Assembly: GCF_013346665.1 (NCBI RefSeq)
Contig: NZ_JABVBB010000038.1
Span: 310,001 to 374,000, forward strand
Direction: 5' to 3'
DNA: 64,000 bases
From: Sulfitobacter maritimus
GTDB taxonomy: Bacteria; Pseudomonadota; Alphaproteobacteria; Rhodobacterales; Rhodobacteraceae
Positions 28,328 through 39,545 of the stretch are shown here, in pieces (the first letter of the stretch is position 1; every line of letters starts with the position of its first letter). The position numbers and the translations under genes were made by a program. The notes beneath the pieces were generated by a model. That model searched no databases. It saw nothing but the letters and a program-made list of their open reading frames with translations, and was not told where the DNA came from.

Positions 28328-28930
28328 TTATTCCACCACCCGCAACGTCAGGTTAATCCGCCCGCCTTTGGGCAGCAGCGTCGAAGACCCGGCCTTGATG
28401 CGATCTACCCCGTGATAGGTCAAGCGCGCCGCGCCGCCCATCACGACCACATCGCCCGATTGCAGCCAAATTGATTCCGTCTTGCCGCCCCGCGTTAAGT
28501 TACCAATGCGGAACAACCCATCATCGCCCAGTGACACCGACACAACTGGCCATTGAAAATCCGCTTCATCCTTATCCTGATGCAATCCCATCTTTGCAGC
28601 GGAATCGTAATAATTGATCAGACAGCACTCGGGTCTGCGGTCTAATCCCGTTACCTCGTCCCATATCGCCAGAATTGGTGAAGGGATCTCCGGCCACGGC
28701 TGGCCGTCTGGATGCTCGGTCACATAGCGATAGCCACGCCGGTCTGAATACCAGCCATAACGCCCTGCTGAGGTCATACGTACCGACATACGCCCACCGC
28801 GGGGGGTCTCCGGTCGGTAAAAAGGCGCTTTACGCACCACACCGCGCAGGGCCTCCAGCACTTCTGTTTGGGCTGCGCGGTTCAGAAAACCCTTGTGAAT
28901 ATCAAAATCCCGAAGGCGCAATACAGTCAT
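28328..28930 (-). CDS. AlkB-type alpha-ketoglutarate-dependent DNA repair dioxygenase
   Basis: A 200-residue Fe(II)/2-oxoglutarate dioxygenase that oxidatively removes alkyl groups from damaged bases. The iron triad can be placed as the His and Asp of HQDKDEADF and the His of RLTYHGVDRI; the 2-oxoglutarate arginine is in RINLTLRVV. The start at 28930 is preceded by GAGGAT. Neither ada nor alkA is adjacent. Confidence 0.88.
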   Translation of the reverse strand: MTVLRLRDFDIHKGFLNRAAQTEVLEALRGVVRKAPFYRPETPRGGRMSVRMTSAGRYGWYSDRRGYRYVTEHPDGQPWPEIPSPILAIWDEVTGLDRRPECCLINYYDSAAKMGLHQDKDEADFQWPVVSVSLGDDGLFRIGNLTRGGKTESIWLQSGDVVVMGGAARLTYHGVDRIKAGSSTLLPKGGRINLTLRVVE

Positions 28931-28998
28931 TTTATCCTCGTTCTCAGGCGGTTTGGCAAAAACATCACGGAATCGCGACCAACCTGCCTCGCCAGTGG

Positions 28999-29026
28999 TT
29001 GCAGGGTCGAAATACCCTCCCTATAT
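28999..29026 (+). promoter_or_regulatory. Candidate dnaK promoter, compatible with heat-shock sigma
   Basis: TTGCAG at 28999-29004 and CTATAT at 29021-29026 with a 16-base spacer. The TTG and the C-rich run before the -10 (CCTCC-CTATAT) resemble RpoH promoters of alphaproteobacteria, but overlap with housekeeping promoters is strong. No CIRCE element is visible upstream of dnaK. Confidence 0.45.
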
Positions 29027-29138
29027 ACGCTCCGAACCGTCGAAGGCACGTTGCCTTTGATGCCAACAGATCGGGGCAGGATGCCGAAACGGGTCCGCGT
29101 CTCGTGTCATCGCCTTGGATTTAAAGAGGGATCGAAAC

Positions 29139-31061
29139 ATGTCCAAAGTAATCGGTATTGACCTTGGAACCACCAACAGCTGCGTCGCCATCATGGACGG
29201 CAGCCAGCCTCGCGTGATTGAAAACGCAGAAGGCACACGTACAACCCCGTCGATCGTCGCCTTTACAGACGACGAACGCCTTGTCGGCCAGCCCGCAAAG
29301 CGTCAGGCGGTTACCAACCCTGAAAACACTGTCTTCGGCGTCAAGCGCCTGATCGGTCGCCGCAACGACGATGCGGATCTGGCCAAAGACAAAAAGAACA
29401 TGCCGTTCAGCGTCATCGATGGCGGCAACGGCGATGCATGGGTTGAAGCCAAAGGTGAGAAATACTCCCCGAGCCAAATCTCGGCCTTCATCTTGGGTAA
29501 GATGAAAGAAACCGCAGAAAGCTATCTGGGTGAGGAAGTCTCGCAAGCGGTTATCACCGTGCCTGCCTACTTTAACGACGCCCAGCGTCAGGCCACCAAA
29601 GACGCCGGTAAAATTGCCGGTCTCGAAGTGCTGCGCATCATCAACGAGCCAACAGCCGCTGCTCTGGCCTATGGCCTCGACAAAGAGAACACGCAAACCA
29701 TCGCGGTCTATGACCTTGGCGGCGGTACATTCGACGTGACCATCCTTGAGATCGACGATGGTCTGTTCGAAGTGAAGTCCACCAACGGTGACACCTTCCT
29801 CGGTGGTGAAGACTTTGACATGCGCATCGTCAACTACCTTGCGGATGAGTTCAAAAAGGCCAACGGCGTTGACCTGACTCAAGACAAGATGGCGCTGCAG
29901 CGTCTGAAAGAAGCTGCTGAGAAAGCGAAGATCGAACTGTCGAGCTCCAGCCAGACTGAGATCAACCAGCCCTTCATCTCGATGGGCAAAGACGGCTCGC
30001 CGCTGCACATGGTCATGAAACTGACCCGCGCCAAGCTGGAAAGCCTCGTGGGTGATCTGATCAAAGCGTCGATGAAGCCCTGCGCCGCAGCGCTGAAGGA
30101 TGCGGGCCTGTCCGCTTCCGACATCGACGAAGTCGTTCTGGTCGGTGGTATGACCCGTATGCCAAAAGTTGCTGAAGAAGTGACCAAGTTCTTCGGGAAA
30201 GAGCCGCACAAGGGTGTGAACCCTGACGAAGTTGTGGCTCTTGGTGCCGCCATTCAGGCCGGTGTTCTGCAAGGTGACGTCAAGGACGTTGTTCTGCTCG
30301 ACGTGACCCCGCTTTCGTTGGGCATTGAGACCCTCGGTGGTGTGTTCACCCGTCTGATCGACCGTAACACCACGATCCCGACGAAGAAGTCTCAAGTATT
30401 CTCGACCGCCGAAGACAACCAGAACGCTGTGACCATCCGGGTTTTCCAAGGTGAGCGTGAAATGGCAGCCGACAACAAGATGCTCGGTGCCTTCAACCTT
30501 GAGAACATCCCGCCTGCCCCACGCGGCATGCCGCAGATCGAAGTGACCTTTGACATCGACGCCAACGGCATCGTGTCGGTGGGCGCGCTCGACAAAGGCA
30601 CCGGCAAGGAGCAGAAGATCACGATCCAAGCGTCGGGCGGTCTGTCGGATGCGGATATCGAGAAGATGGTCAAGGACGCGGAAGAAAACGCCGAGGCGGA
30701 CAAGTCCCGTCGCGAGCTGATCGAAGCGAAGAACCAGGCGGAATCGCTGATCCACTCGACCGAAAAGTCGCTGGAAGAGCATTCCGACAAGGTCGATCCG
30801 ACAACCGTCGAAGCGATCGAATTGGCCATTGCCGCGCTGAAAGACGAACTGGAAACAGACAACGCCGACAAGATCAAATCCGGCATCCAGAACGTCACAG
30901 AAGCCGCCATGAAACTGGGCGAAGCCATCTACAAGGCCGCTCAGGAAGAAGGTGGCAACGACGACACGGCGCAGCCTTCGGATGCTCAGCAGTCGCAGGG
31001 TGGCGATGACGACATCCTCGATGCCGAGTTCGAAGATCTGGACGACGACAAGCGCGCGTAA
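29139..31061 (+). CDS. dnaK: Molecular chaperone DnaK (Hsp70)
   Basis: A 640-residue Hsp70. The N-terminal ATPase begins with [14 protein letters not shown] and contains the phosphate loops [12 protein letters not shown] and VGGMTRMP; the hydrophobic linker [15 protein letters not shown] leads into the substrate-binding domain. The C-terminal lid ends [13 protein letters not shown]. The ATG at 29139 has AGAGGG upstream; the reading from 29115 is longer and lacks support. It forms the usual dnaK-dnaJ order with an 80-base gap carrying a strong hairpin. Confidence 0.97.
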   Translation: MSKVIGIDLGTTNSCVAIMDGSQPRVIENAEGTRTTPSIVAFTDDERLVGQPAKRQAVTNPENTVFGVKRLIGRRNDDADLAKDKKNMPFSVIDGGNGDAWVEAKGEKYSPSQISAFILGKMKETAESYLGEEVSQAVITVPAYFNDAQRQATKDAGKIAGLEVLRIINEPTAAALAYGLDKENTQTIAVYDLGGGTFDVTILEIDDGLFEVKSTNGDTFLGGEDFDMRIVNYLADEFKKANGVDLTQDKMALQRLKEAAEKAKIELSSSSQTEINQPFISMGKDGSPLHMVMKLTRAKLESLVGDLIKASMKPCAAALKDAGLSASDIDEVVLVGGMTRMPKVAEEVTKFFGKEPHKGVNPDEVVALGAAIQAGVLQGDVKDVVLLDVTPLSLGIETLGGVFTRLIDRNTTIPTKKSQVFSTAEDNQNAVTIRVFQGEREMAADNKMLGAFNLENIPPAPRGMPQIEVTFDIDANGIVSVGALDKGTGKEQKITIQASGGLSDADIEKMVKDAEENAEADKSRRELIEAKNQAESLIHSTEKSLEEHSDKVDPTTVEAIELAIAALKDELETDNADKIKSGIQNVTEAAMKLGEAIYKAAQEEGGNDDTAQPSDAQQSQGGDDDILDAEFEDLDDDKRA

Positions 31062-31083
31062 GCGTGAAACGGAACCTGTGAAA

Positions 31084-31110
31084 GGGCCGGTCCGTCAGAC
31101 GGGCCGGCCC
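31084..31110 (+). terminator. Hairpin between dnaK and dnaJ
   Basis: Near-perfect stem GGGCCGGTCCGT/ACGGGCCGGCCC with a two- to four-base loop, no T-run after it. It probably thins transcription or protects the dnaK mRNA end, so that dnaJ is made at lower level. Confidence 0.45.
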
Positions 31111-31141
31111 ATCACGTTCCAGCGCAGGAGCATGATAACCC

Positions 31142-32290
31142 ATGGCAAAACGTGACTACTACGAGGTGCTTGGCGTTGCCAAAGGGGCCTCTGCCGACGA
31201 GATCAAAAAGGCCTATCGCCGTAAGGTGAAGGACCTGCACCCCGACCGCAACAAAGACAATCCCAAAGCCGAAGCCCAGTTCAAAGAAGTGGGCGAAGCC
31301 TATGACGTCCTGAAAAGCGACGACAAAAAAGCGGCCTATGACCGCTACGGCCACGCCGCCTTTGAAAACGGCATGGGCGGCGGGCGTCCGGGTGGCGGTA
31401 TGGGCGGCGGTCAGGGCGATTTCTCGTCGGCCTTTTCTGATGTGTTCGATGACCTGTTCGGTGACTTCATGGGCCAACGCGGCGGCGGTGGTGGACGCCG
31501 CGCCGCACGCGGTGCCGATTTGCGCTACAATCTGCGCATTTCGCTCGAAGACGCTTTTTCTGGCATGCAAAAGTCGATCACCGTTCCGGCCTCTGTCCAA
31601 TGTGACGCCTGTGACGGCAGCGGTGCAGAAGGCGGCGCAGAGCCGACCACCTGTCCCACCTGTTCCGGCATGGGCAAGGTCCGCGCGCAACAGGGCTTCT
31701 TTACTGTTGAGCGGACCTGTCCGACCTGTTCCGGCATGGGTCAGATCGTTAAGAACCCGTGCAAGAAATGCCGCGGCGCGGGCCGTGTTGAGAAGGAGCG
31801 TACGCTCTCGGTCAACATTCCGGCAGGCGTTGAAACTGGCACCCGTATCCGGCTCGCCGGTGAGGGCGAAGCAGGAATGCGGGGCGGTCCGTCTGGTGAT
31901 CTCTACATCTTTATCGAAGTGACAGATCACGAGCTCTTTGAGCGTGACGGGCCAAACCTGTTCTGCCGCGTGCCTGTGTCGATGAGCACCGCCGCTTTGG
32001 GCGGCAATATCGAAGTGCCAACCATCGACGGCGGCCGTGGTCGGGTACAAATCCCGGCGGGCAGCCAGTCTGGGCGTCAGATGCGCCTGCGCGGCAAGGG
32101 GATGCCCCCGCTGCGGGGCGGTGGCGTTGGTGACATGATCATCGAGCTTGCTGTTGAGACGCCGGTGAACCTGACCAACCGTCAAAAAGAACTGCTGCGG
32201 GAGTTTGAGGGCGAAGCCCAGAACAACAACCCGGAGAGCAGCAATTTCTTCTCCTCCGTCAAATCCTTTTGGGATTCGATGAAGGGCTAA
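31142..32290 (+). CDS. dnaJ: Co-chaperone DnaJ (Hsp40)
   Basis: A 382-residue type I J-protein that stimulates DnaK ATPase and delivers substrates. The J domain (1-70) has the HPD triad in DLHPDRNKD, then a Gly-rich segment to about 125, four CxxCxGxG zinc motifs ([32 protein letters not shown]) and a C-terminal substrate domain. The start has GCAGGAG upstream. The arrangement is the common one and all key residues are present. Confidence 0.97.
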   Translation: MAKRDYYEVLGVAKGASADEIKKAYRRKVKDLHPDRNKDNPKAEAQFKEVGEAYDVLKSDDKKAAYDRYGHAAFENGMGGGRPGGGMGGGQGDFSSAFSDVFDDLFGDFMGQRGGGGGRRAARGADLRYNLRISLEDAFSGMQKSITVPASVQCDACDGSGAEGGAEPTTCPTCSGMGKVRAQQGFFTVERTCPTCSGMGQIVKNPCKKCRGAGRVEKERTLSVNIPAGVETGTRIRLAGEGEAGMRGGPSGDLYIFIEVTDHELFERDGPNLFCRVPVSMSTAALGGNIEVPTIDGGRGRVQIPAGSQSGRQMRLRGKGMPPLRGGGVGDMIIELAVETPVNLTNRQKELLREFEGEAQNNNPESSNFFSSVKSFWDSMKG

Positions 32291-32297
32291 GCCATCC

Positions 32298-32323
32298 GGG
32301 TGGAGCGTTGCGGCGCTCCACCC
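32298..32323 (+). terminator. Stem-loop after dnaJ
   Basis: Perfect ten-base stem GGGTGGAGCG/CGCTCCACCC with loop TTGCGG, seven bases after the dnaJ stop, followed by the pyrimidine-rich CTTCTCT. A good intrinsic terminator. Confidence 0.75.
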
Positions 32324-32403
32324 CTTCTCTACGCGTTCTTGCTCTGGTAGAATTTAAGTTTCTATTAACTAAATCCTAACCAACTTGGGTCACCTTGACT
32401 GAC

Positions 32404-33165
32404 ATGGCCCGCGCTCCCACGACCCTTGTTGATCAGCCATTGCCTTTCTTGATGGAAAAGGGCGGCAAGCGGCCGTCCAATGGGCAAAAGCAACCCTCAT
32501 ATATTGCAGACCACCGTCAAAGGCTCCGCAGCCGGTTTATGCAGGGCGGCGCTGCGGCGATGCCAGATTATGAGATGCTTGAACTCGTTCTTTTCCGCGC
32601 CATTCCCCGGCGCGACGTAAAACCCCTCGCTCGCGCCTTGCTGGACCGCTTCGGCGATTTTAATCGCGTCATCACGGCACCTTCCACACGACTGCGCGAG
32701 GTAAAGGGGGTCGGGGAGGCGGTTATCGTAGAGTTAAAGATTGTTGAGGCCGCTGCGCAACGGCTCGCCCGCGCCAAGGTTCTGCGAAAACATGCGATTT
32801 CAAACTGGGACGCGCTTGTCGACTATTGCCATACCACCATGGCCCATCTTGAGACGGAGCAGTTCCGTGTGCTTTATCTGGATCGCAAAAACATCCTGAT
32901 CGCTGACGACGAGCAGGCCAAAGGCACCGTTGACCATGTGCCTGTCTACCCCAGAGAGGTTGCCAAACGGGCGTTAGAATTGAACGCAAGCGCACTGATC
33001 CTTGTGCACAACCACCCCTCTGGCGATCCGAGCCCGTCGCGGGCTGACATTGACATGACCAAACAGGTTGCCATTGCCTGCGATGCTTTAGGCCTGTCGC
33101 TCTACGATCACCTGATCATCGGGAAATCGAGCGAGTTAAGCTTTCGAAGTGAGGGCTTTATCTAA
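32404..33165 (+). CDS. radC: RadC-family JAB-domain protein
   Basis: A 253-residue protein of the RadC family. Residues 30-115 hold a helix-hairpin-helix region (REVKGVGEAVIVELK) and about 130-250 the JAB/MPN domain with the metal-binding EQFRVLYLDRKN, HNHPSGDPSPSRAD motif (both His and the Asp present). The true function of RadC is unsettled; the original link to recombination repair was withdrawn. The ATG at 32404 is preferred over a TTG at 32395. Convergent with the PstS-OmpA fusion gene. Confidence 0.9.
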   Translation: MARAPTTLVDQPLPFLMEKGGKRPSNGQKQPSYIADHRQRLRSRFMQGGAAAMPDYEMLELVLFRAIPRRDVKPLARALLDRFGDFNRVITAPSTRLREVKGVGEAVIVELKIVEAAAQRLARAKVLRKHAISNWDALVDYCHTTMAHLETEQFRVLYLDRKNILIADDEQAKGTVDHVPVYPREVAKRALELNASALILVHNHPSGDPSPSRADIDMTKQVAIACDALGLSLYDHLIIGKSSELSFRSEGFI

Positions 33166-33172
33166 GGCCCGC

Positions 33173-34732
33173 TTAGCGCACCCAAACCTCGACCCGGCGG
33201 TTGGCTTGACGCCCCCACTCGCTGTCATCACAGGCCATCGGCATCGCCTCGCCAAAGGCATCTACGCGCAGATCGATCCGCGACAGGTTCGCCGTTTCTG
33301 CCGCCGCAGCAACCGCACGGCGTACCGCTTCGGCCCGTTGCAGGGCAATCTGGCGATTGGCCCGCGCTGGCCCTTCGCCATCGCTAAATCCGACAAACAT
33401 CAAACGGCGCGCATCATATTGCCCCTGCTCCAAGGCCCGCGCCAACTGTCGCACGTTCGACCGTGACTGCGCATCCAACCGGATCGACCCGGCCTCAAAT
33501 CGGAACGACGTGGTCAGCCGCGCCATAGGGACCAAGGTCGCCGTCATCCGCTGCAATTCTTTCAGCGATGTCTCGCTCCCTGCCACGATAATGGCATTGG
33601 CAAAACGATTGCCCTGTTCTTCGACCGGAATCTCTTCGGGCGCCTGATCCACGAAGCCCGCCCGACGGATGATAATTTGAGCGGTTTGGCTGCGCGTAAA
33701 AGCGAGGAATTCCCGCGTAATCAACGGCAACCGACGGGCCGGGAAGTATAAAAACATCGGCGCGGTAAGCGGATAGTCCTCAGTTTTGATGGTCCGCCGC
33801 GCAGCATCTAGCGCAAAGCCGCAGTCCCCGCCCAGCGTTAAGACTTCGGTCGCACGCTGTTCGGCAAAACTGGTGATGCCAATCGCAAACATGTCATCGG
33901 CCACGGCCTTGGCCAGATTTTCAGGCAGCCTATGGCGGCGAATGTCCTCAGCCAATTCAAGCCCGGCTGGTGTCATGACCTGATCAACAATGGCTTGGCT
34001 CAGCCCGCTTCCCGTACCCGGCAAATGCAAGGAGATCGGCGCATCAGGGCCGCCCAAACGCTGCCAGTTGTGAATTTCCCCCGCAAAGACACGCGCCAGC
34101 GTCTGCGGTGAGATTTGCTCGACCGGGTTTGTCGGGGCCACAACAGGCACCACTGCGTCCAAGGCCAGCACTCGGCTTCGGTTCGGACCGGTTAGATCAC
34201 CCAGCCCGCGTTCACGGGCGTTGATCCGCTCTCCCCTGCGCACCTCGCGCAGCGCCATGACGACATCCGCCTCATCGGCCAGAAGATCGGCAAAACCCTC
34301 GTCCGTGTTCGTCGCCCGGAACGCAAAACTAGCTGCCAGCTTACCACTGTCTGCGCGGGAGAGCAGCATCACGAAACGTTCCGGGTCAATGTCTTCGCGC
34401 GTCACGATGTAATCGTTCCGCGCGGCAAAGGCTTCGACCAAGGCGGGCATCAAAACCGCGCCAATCGTCGCTGATCCGGAAAGCCGCACTTCGGCCACGA
34501 AATCGGCAAGGCTGGGACAGCCCGGCCCCGCGCAAGACACGCCGCTGCTGTCCACGGTCAGTTCGCCGTAGTCGGTATCAACCCGGTAGAACTCTCCGTC
34601 AAAGCCCAACAGCGTGCCGCTGATCTCTACACTGCCATCTCGTGACGTTAAGGCGACATCCTGCGCAGCAAGCCGGCTTGCCGTCAAAAGCAAAAGTGCG
34701 GCGCAGATCGCCGCACGTTTTAGACCGTTCAT
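33173..34732 (-). CDS. Phosphate-binding-like periplasmic protein fused to an OmpA peptidoglycan-binding domain
   Basis: A 519-residue secreted protein starting with a signal peptide (MNGLKRAAICAALLLLTASRLAAQ). Residues about 85-365 resemble the PstS-like type II periplasmic binding fold (VRLSGSATIGAVLMPALVEAF, LPGTGSGLSQAI). Residues about 400-519 form an OmpA-like domain (LVPMARLTTSFRFEAGS, GFSDGEGPARANRQIALQRAEAVRRA) that anchors to peptidoglycan, ending RRVEVWVR. The fusion suggests a binding protein tethered in the periplasm. No pst transporter is nearby. ATG at 34732 is chosen over a TTG at 34735. Confidence 0.82.
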   Translation of the reverse strand: MNGLKRAAICAALLLLTASRLAAQDVALTSRDGSVEISGTLLGFDGEFYRVDTDYGELTVDSSGVSCAGPGCPSLADFVAEVRLSGSATIGAVLMPALVEAFAARNDYIVTREDIDPERFVMLLSRADSGKLAASFAFRATNTDEGFADLLADEADVVMALREVRRGERINARERGLGDLTGPNRSRVLALDAVVPVVAPTNPVEQISPQTLARVFAGEIHNWQRLGGPDAPISLHLPGTGSGLSQAIVDQVMTPAGLELAEDIRRHRLPENLAKAVADDMFAIGITSFAEQRATEVLTLGGDCGFALDAARRTIKTEDYPLTAPMFLYFPARRLPLITREFLAFTRSQTAQIIIRRAGFVDQAPEEIPVEEQGNRFANAIIVAGSETSLKELQRMTATLVPMARLTTSFRFEAGSIRLDAQSRSNVRQLARALEQGQYDARRLMFVGFSDGEGPARANRQIALQRAEAVRRAVAAAAETANLSRIDLRVDAFGEAMPMACDDSEWGRQANRRVEVWVR

Positions 34733-34751
34733 CAAGGTTCACCCGATTGCG

Positions 34752-35714
34752 TTACTTTTGCGCGACTTTCAGGTCTTGGAGCAAATTATTCAACACCAGA
34801 AAGTTGCCCACCGCATCGCAATCCGGCACCGCAAGCGTCAAGTTACGGGTCGTGACCTCGCCCTGATCGCGCAGTTCCAGCGCCTGTGCTTCGATCTCAA
34901 GCCCGCAATTGGCTTGGCTCACTTCCGCTTCGACACTAAGCGCAATATCGCCATCCCGCGTCGCTGTTGAGACTGGGAAGCTATAGACTTCGGCCATGAG
35001 CGGTTCAGCGACATCGGTATTACCGTTGCGCGTCAGAAACCCGCCCTTGCCAGTGACGGCCGCGGCCATGTCCCGTGGCGCGCCGGACCATACATGGCCT
35101 TCTTCGCCATAATCGGCGCCGAACTCACGCGCATGGATTTCAAAGCCAGCCGCGCCTTTCCATTGCAGCACGACACGGTCGTAGTCCGCCAAATCCGGTA
35201 CAGTGGTCTGGGCAACAGCCCCGTCTCCGTTGCCAAAGGCAAGGATGAACACCGCTTGTTCTGCCAAGGCCGGGACGGTCACGTTCAACTGCCCTTCGTC
35301 ATCGGTGGTTTCGGTAAAAATCATGCCGTTGTGATGCACGGTCAGGCGCTCATTCGGCAAGCAGGACGCCTCTAGAGACAGCTCTACCATCGCAGCTTCG
35401 CTGGCGCGTGCAGTGGCCTCAATGTCGCAAGAAGCCACCACAGCTGCGCCATGGCTCTCTGGCGCGGGCGGGAGGCTCTGAGGAGCGGAGGCCTTGAAAA
35501 GCTGGGCGTCGGTGTCCGGCAGGGCGATTGTGTTTACGAACTCGCCGGAGGTCAGCGTAATGCTTTCCACGTCAAGCAGCGCACCGTGATCCGCGATGGG
35601 TCGTGCGTCGCCATAGCGCTGTTCCGCCGCTTCGGAGTTCTGCATGACAAAACCAATGGCAACCGCACAGATCAGCGTTCCGGCTGTCGTCAGGATTTCT
35701 TTGGTGCGTTTCAT
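34752..35714 (-). CDS. Secreted protein of unknown function following secA
   Basis: A 320-residue protein. An N-terminal hydrophobic signal (ILTTAGTLICAVAIGFVMQ) is followed by an acidic body with several cysteines (CDIEATARASE, CLPNERLTV, CGLEIEAQ, CDAVGNF), probably forming disulfides in the periplasm. No domain is recognised. Relatives are often labelled 'translocase' only because secA is next door; the sequence gives no reason for that name. The ribosome site GAAGGAGA is at ideal distance from ATG but sits in a strong hairpin. Both neighbours are on the same strand. Confidence 0.7.
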   Translation of the reverse strand: MKRTKEILTTAGTLICAVAIGFVMQNSEAAEQRYGDARPIADHGALLDVESITLTSGEFVNTIALPDTDAQLFKASAPQSLPPAPESHGAAVVASCDIEATARASEAAMVELSLEASCLPNERLTVHHNGMIFTETTDDEGQLNVTVPALAEQAVFILAFGNGDGAVAQTTVPDLADYDRVVLQWKGAAGFEIHAREFGADYGEEGHVWSGAPRDMAAAVTGKGGFLTRNGNTDVAEPLMAEVYSFPVSTATRDGDIALSVEAEVSQANCGLEIEAQALELRDQGEVTTRNLTLAVPDCDAVGNFLVLNNLLQDLKVAQK

Positions 35715-35717
35715 AAC

Positions 35718-35748
35718 AGGTCTCCTTCAACGGAATCGTTGGAGACCT
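35718..35748 (-). promoter_or_regulatory. Hairpin enclosing the ribosome-binding site of the 34752-35714 gene
   Basis: On the minus strand AGGTCTCC pairs with GGAGACCT (8 bp), and within it AACG pairs with CGTT around ATTC. The GGAG in the 3' arm is the Shine-Dalgarno, seven bases before the ATG. Folding would hide it, as in RNA thermometers or other translational switches. Confidence 0.6.
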
Positions 35749-35762
35749 CTATGAAGCAGGAT

Positions 35763-35783
35763 CAGGGCCGCGTTATGGCCCTG
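35763..35783 (-). terminator. Stem-loop after secA
   Basis: CAGGGCC and GGCCCTG pair around seven bases, 35 bases past the secA stop. No T-run, so a weak or partial terminator. Confidence 0.4.
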
Positions 35784-35817
35784 ACACGCCAAGTTATGGG
35801 CGAAAAGGTGGCGCCGC

Positions 35818-38520
<2,703 letters not shown>

Positions 38521-38654
38521 GTAATCTCCCGCCGAAGTTATGGTGTCTTGCGCCGACCCGCTTGCCGAGCGCCATGGCAGCCCATAGATAGTGGATGAGC
38601 CCGCGCCTCTCAGCGCCATAAGGCGATGTAAGGGGCGTGCCATACACTGTCAAT

Positions 38655-38670
38655 GTAGCAGCCTTGCTAC
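38655..38670. promoter_or_regulatory. Palindrome between divergent secA and parvulin genes
   Basis: GTAGCA and TGCTAC pair perfectly around GCCT, 24 bases before the parvulin ATG. It could be an operator for either gene or a hairpin in the parvulin leader. Confidence 0.3.
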
Positions 38671-38693
38671 GAACGAAGCGATTGGACCCAACC

Positions 38694-39542
38694 ATGCAAA
38701 AACCCCTCACTTTTCTGTCGTCTTTGGCGCTTGCCGCCGCGGTGGCCCTTCCTGTGGCCGCGCAGGACGAACCGGGTGTCGACACGGTTGTTGCCACAGT
38801 CAACGACACTGAAATCACGCTGGGCCATATGATCGTCGCCCGCGCGACCCTGCCCCAGCAATACCAGCAGTTGCCGGATGAGGTGCTGTTCAAAGGTATC
38901 TTGGACCAGTTGGTGCAGCAAACCGCGCTGGCTGATAGTTTCTCCGGCGAGCTACCGCCGCGCGTAACCCTTTCCATCGAGAACGAAACCCGTTCGCTCA
39001 CCGCAGGCGAAGCGGTTGAAGGCATCATGGCGCAGGAGGTCAGCGAAGAAGACCTGAAGGCCGCCTATGACGCGCAATATGCCGAGGCTGAGCCAAGCCA
39101 AGAATTCAACGCCTCCCATATTCTTGTAGAGACTGAGGAAGAAGCCAAAGCGATCAAAGAAGAACTGGATGGCGGCGCCGATTTTGCCGAAGTCGCCCGC
39201 GAGAAATCCACGGGTCCTTCTGGCCCCGGTGGCGGCTCTTTGGGTTGGTTTGGCCCCGGCATGATGGTGCCTGAGTTTGAAGAAGCCGTGGCGTCTATGG
39301 AGGTCGACGGCATCTCTGATCCGATCGAAACCCAGTTCGGCTGGCACGTGATCAAACTGAACGAAACCCGCACTTCAGAAGCGCCAGAGTTGGACGAGGT
39401 GCGCGAAGAGTTGGAAACACAGATCCGCCAGACCAAGGTGCAAGAAGCGATTGAGGACCTGACCGAAAAGGCCGATGTTGACCGCAGCGCTGCTGAAGGC
39501 ATCGATCCTACTGTCCTCAAAAACACCGAATGGCTGAACTAA
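38694..39542 (+). CDS. Periplasmic parvulin-type peptidyl-prolyl cis-trans isomerase
   Basis: A 282-residue secreted foldase. The signal peptide is about 1-23 (PLTFLSSLALAAAVALPVAAQ), a SurA-N-like helical region follows, and the parvulin domain about 130-225 includes NASHILVETEEEAKAI, GGSLGWFGPGMMVPEFE and IETQFGWHVIKL. It assists folding of exported proteins. The ATG at 38694 is chosen over a TTG/ATG at 38637 since the signal peptide begins here. Divergent from secA, which exports such proteins; argJ follows after three bases. Confidence 0.88.
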   Translation: MQKPLTFLSSLALAAAVALPVAAQDEPGVDTVVATVNDTEITLGHMIVARATLPQQYQQLPDEVLFKGILDQLVQQTALADSFSGELPPRVTLSIENETRSLTAGEAVEGIMAQEVSEEDLKAAYDAQYAEAEPSQEFNASHILVETEEEAKAIKEELDGGADFAEVAREKSTGPSGPGGGSLGWFGPGMMVPEFEEAVASMEVDGISDPIETQFGWHVIKLNETRTSEAPELDEVREELETQIRQTKVQEAIEDLTEKADVDRSAAEGIDPTVLKNTEWLN

Positions 39543-39545
39543 CTT

